Source: Rs1 sp000416275
GTDB taxonomy: Bacteria; Pseudomonadota; Gammaproteobacteria; Pseudomonadales; Balneatricaceae
Direction: 5' to 3'
DNA: 64,000 nucleotides
Assembly (NCBI GenBank): GCA_965243635.1
Contig: OZ251574.1
Span: 4,216,001 to 4,280,000 of the forward strand
Shown: positions 63,380-64,000 of the stretch, in pieces
How the letters are laid out: the number at the start of each line of letters is the position of its first letter
How positions within the stretch are numbered: position 1 is the stretch's first letter
Made by a program: the position numbers and the translations under genes
Notes under the pieces: model-generated
Seen by the model: only the letters and a program-made list of their open reading frames with translations
The model's database searches: none
What the model was told of the DNA's origin: nothing

Positions 63380-64000
63380 CTACAATAAATCAATGATATC
63401 CACTTCAAGTTTAATTCGACTGTTCCAATCGAGGATGTTTTCTTTTGCAAACTCTACTGCTTTTCTAGATAGCTCTTCTCGCTTTTCTGAATCAAAAACT
63501 AAGTATTCAATATTGGATTTCAAATTAATAACCATGTGGTTTTCATCCTGAGAATAATCGATAATAAGACCATTTTGATCATGCGTGATAATATCGATTG
63601 TTCCACCAGAAGATACAGTGATGATTGGCAAACCAAAAGTCAAAGCTTCAAGCAAAGGATTCCCAACATTAGAATAGTCGTACATGGATATAAAAATATC
63701 AGCACTCCTCATTATTGAATTTACTTCATATCCAAGTAAAGAACCTGAAAAGTTAATATTTTTGTTAGTTTTCAATTCTTCCCACTCTTCTCTTTGAGGG
63801 CCGTCACCAACAACAATTAAACTTATAGGTACATTTTCCAAAAAATTAAACGCTTTTATAATTCGATCTACTCTCTTCCAAGAAGAGAGCCTTGATACAC
63901 TAATTGCTACAAGATGCTCTTTGGGTATTTTAAACGTATTTCTAAGTTCTTCCATTATATTTGATGAAACATGTGGTTTAAAATCAACTCCATTCATTAA
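63380..64000 (-). CDS. Glycosyltransferase family 4/1 (5' end outside window)
   Basis: The C-terminal part (about 207 codons) of a GT-B glycosyltransferase. It enters the window just before NGVDF, the end of the typical IPNGVD motif. It then shows SRLSSWKRVDRIIKAF, VGDGPQREEWE, and GNPLLEALTFGLPII, the EX7E-like donor site. Open frame continues past the window edge, so the apparent Met near 63997 is internal. It ends 8 bp before the next glycosyltransferase. Like its neighbour it is A/T-rich. Confidence 0.85.
   Translation of the reverse strand, partial: LMNGVDFKPHVSSNIMEELRNTFKIPKEHLVAISVSRLSSWKRVDRIIKAFNFLENVPISLIVVGDGPQREEWEELKTNKNINFSGSLLGYEVNSIMRSADIFISMYDYSNVGNPLLEALTFGLPIITVSSGGTIDIITHDQNGLIIDYSQDENHMVINLKSNIEYLVFDSEKREELSRKAVEFAKENILDWNSRIKLEVDIIDLL

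Noticed and set aside
1..64000. CRISPR arrays, tRNA or rRNA genes, phage or restriction genes, complete insertion sequences
   Set aside because: None could be recognised by reading both strands; the regularly spaced repeats needed for CRISPR are absent.

Overview
The window reads as a chromosomal segment of a gammaproteobacterium with moderate-to-low G+C (roughly mid-40s %, by eye). Gene order points to the Pseudomonadales/Cellvibrionales side rather than the enterics. The cues are hisZ next to a DUF2065 gene in the mutL-miaA-hfq-hflX-hflKC block, a MutL that keeps the endonuclease motifs of MutH-less bacteria, and the order dksA-gluQ-cbrX-cbrA-cbrB-(sRNA)-pcnB-folK-panB-panC known from Pseudomonas. 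Genus is not assignable from sequence alone. No tRNA, rRNA, CRISPR array, prophage or intact insertion sequence was seen.

Layout. 1-10.6 kb (minus strand): tsaE, amiB, mutL, miaA, hfq, hflX, hflK, hflC, a DUF2065 gene and hisZ (cut by the window edge). 11-21.2 kb: queG, orn, rsgA, an HDOD-domain gene, rluB, an H-NS-like gene, yciO, rnmA, yciB, a yciI-family gene and an OmpA-like gene. 21.5-34.5 kb: purL, mltF, tadA, guaA, guaB, xseA, an FklB-type isomerase, ybfF and a small membrane protein. 34.9-36.2 kb: a SprA/CJM1_0395-type putative metalloprotease and a small companion. 36.4-44.1 kb: biotin synthesis (bioB-F-H-C-D on minus; bioA after comF and trmO on plus). 44.4-46.8 kb: sfsA, dksA, gluQ. 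46.9-56.1 kb: cbrX, cbrA, cbrB, a candidate CrcZ-type RNA locus, pcnB, folK, panB, panC. 56.3-64 kb (minus): one end of a surface-polysaccharide cluster.

The most interesting stretch is the 570-bp gap between cbrB and pcnB. It holds TGTTAC/GTAACA half-sites like those reported for CbrB, a sigma-54 -24/-12 element with exact GG-N10-GC spacing, and then an A-rich stretch with four clusters of four or five ARN triplets, the pattern bound by the distal face of Hfq. This matches the Pseudomonas CrcZ arrangement for carbon catabolite repression, but the RNA sequence here is different and short. A CbrX-like small ORF overlaps cbrA by one base.

Two non-coding repeat families are also present. One is a 47-71 bp MITE-like element with 16-bp terminal inverted repeats and 5-bp target duplications; two copies sit inside the biotin gene row. 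The other is a decayed repeat of about 200 bp with two clear copies and one doubtful one, apparently the remains of a coding sequence.
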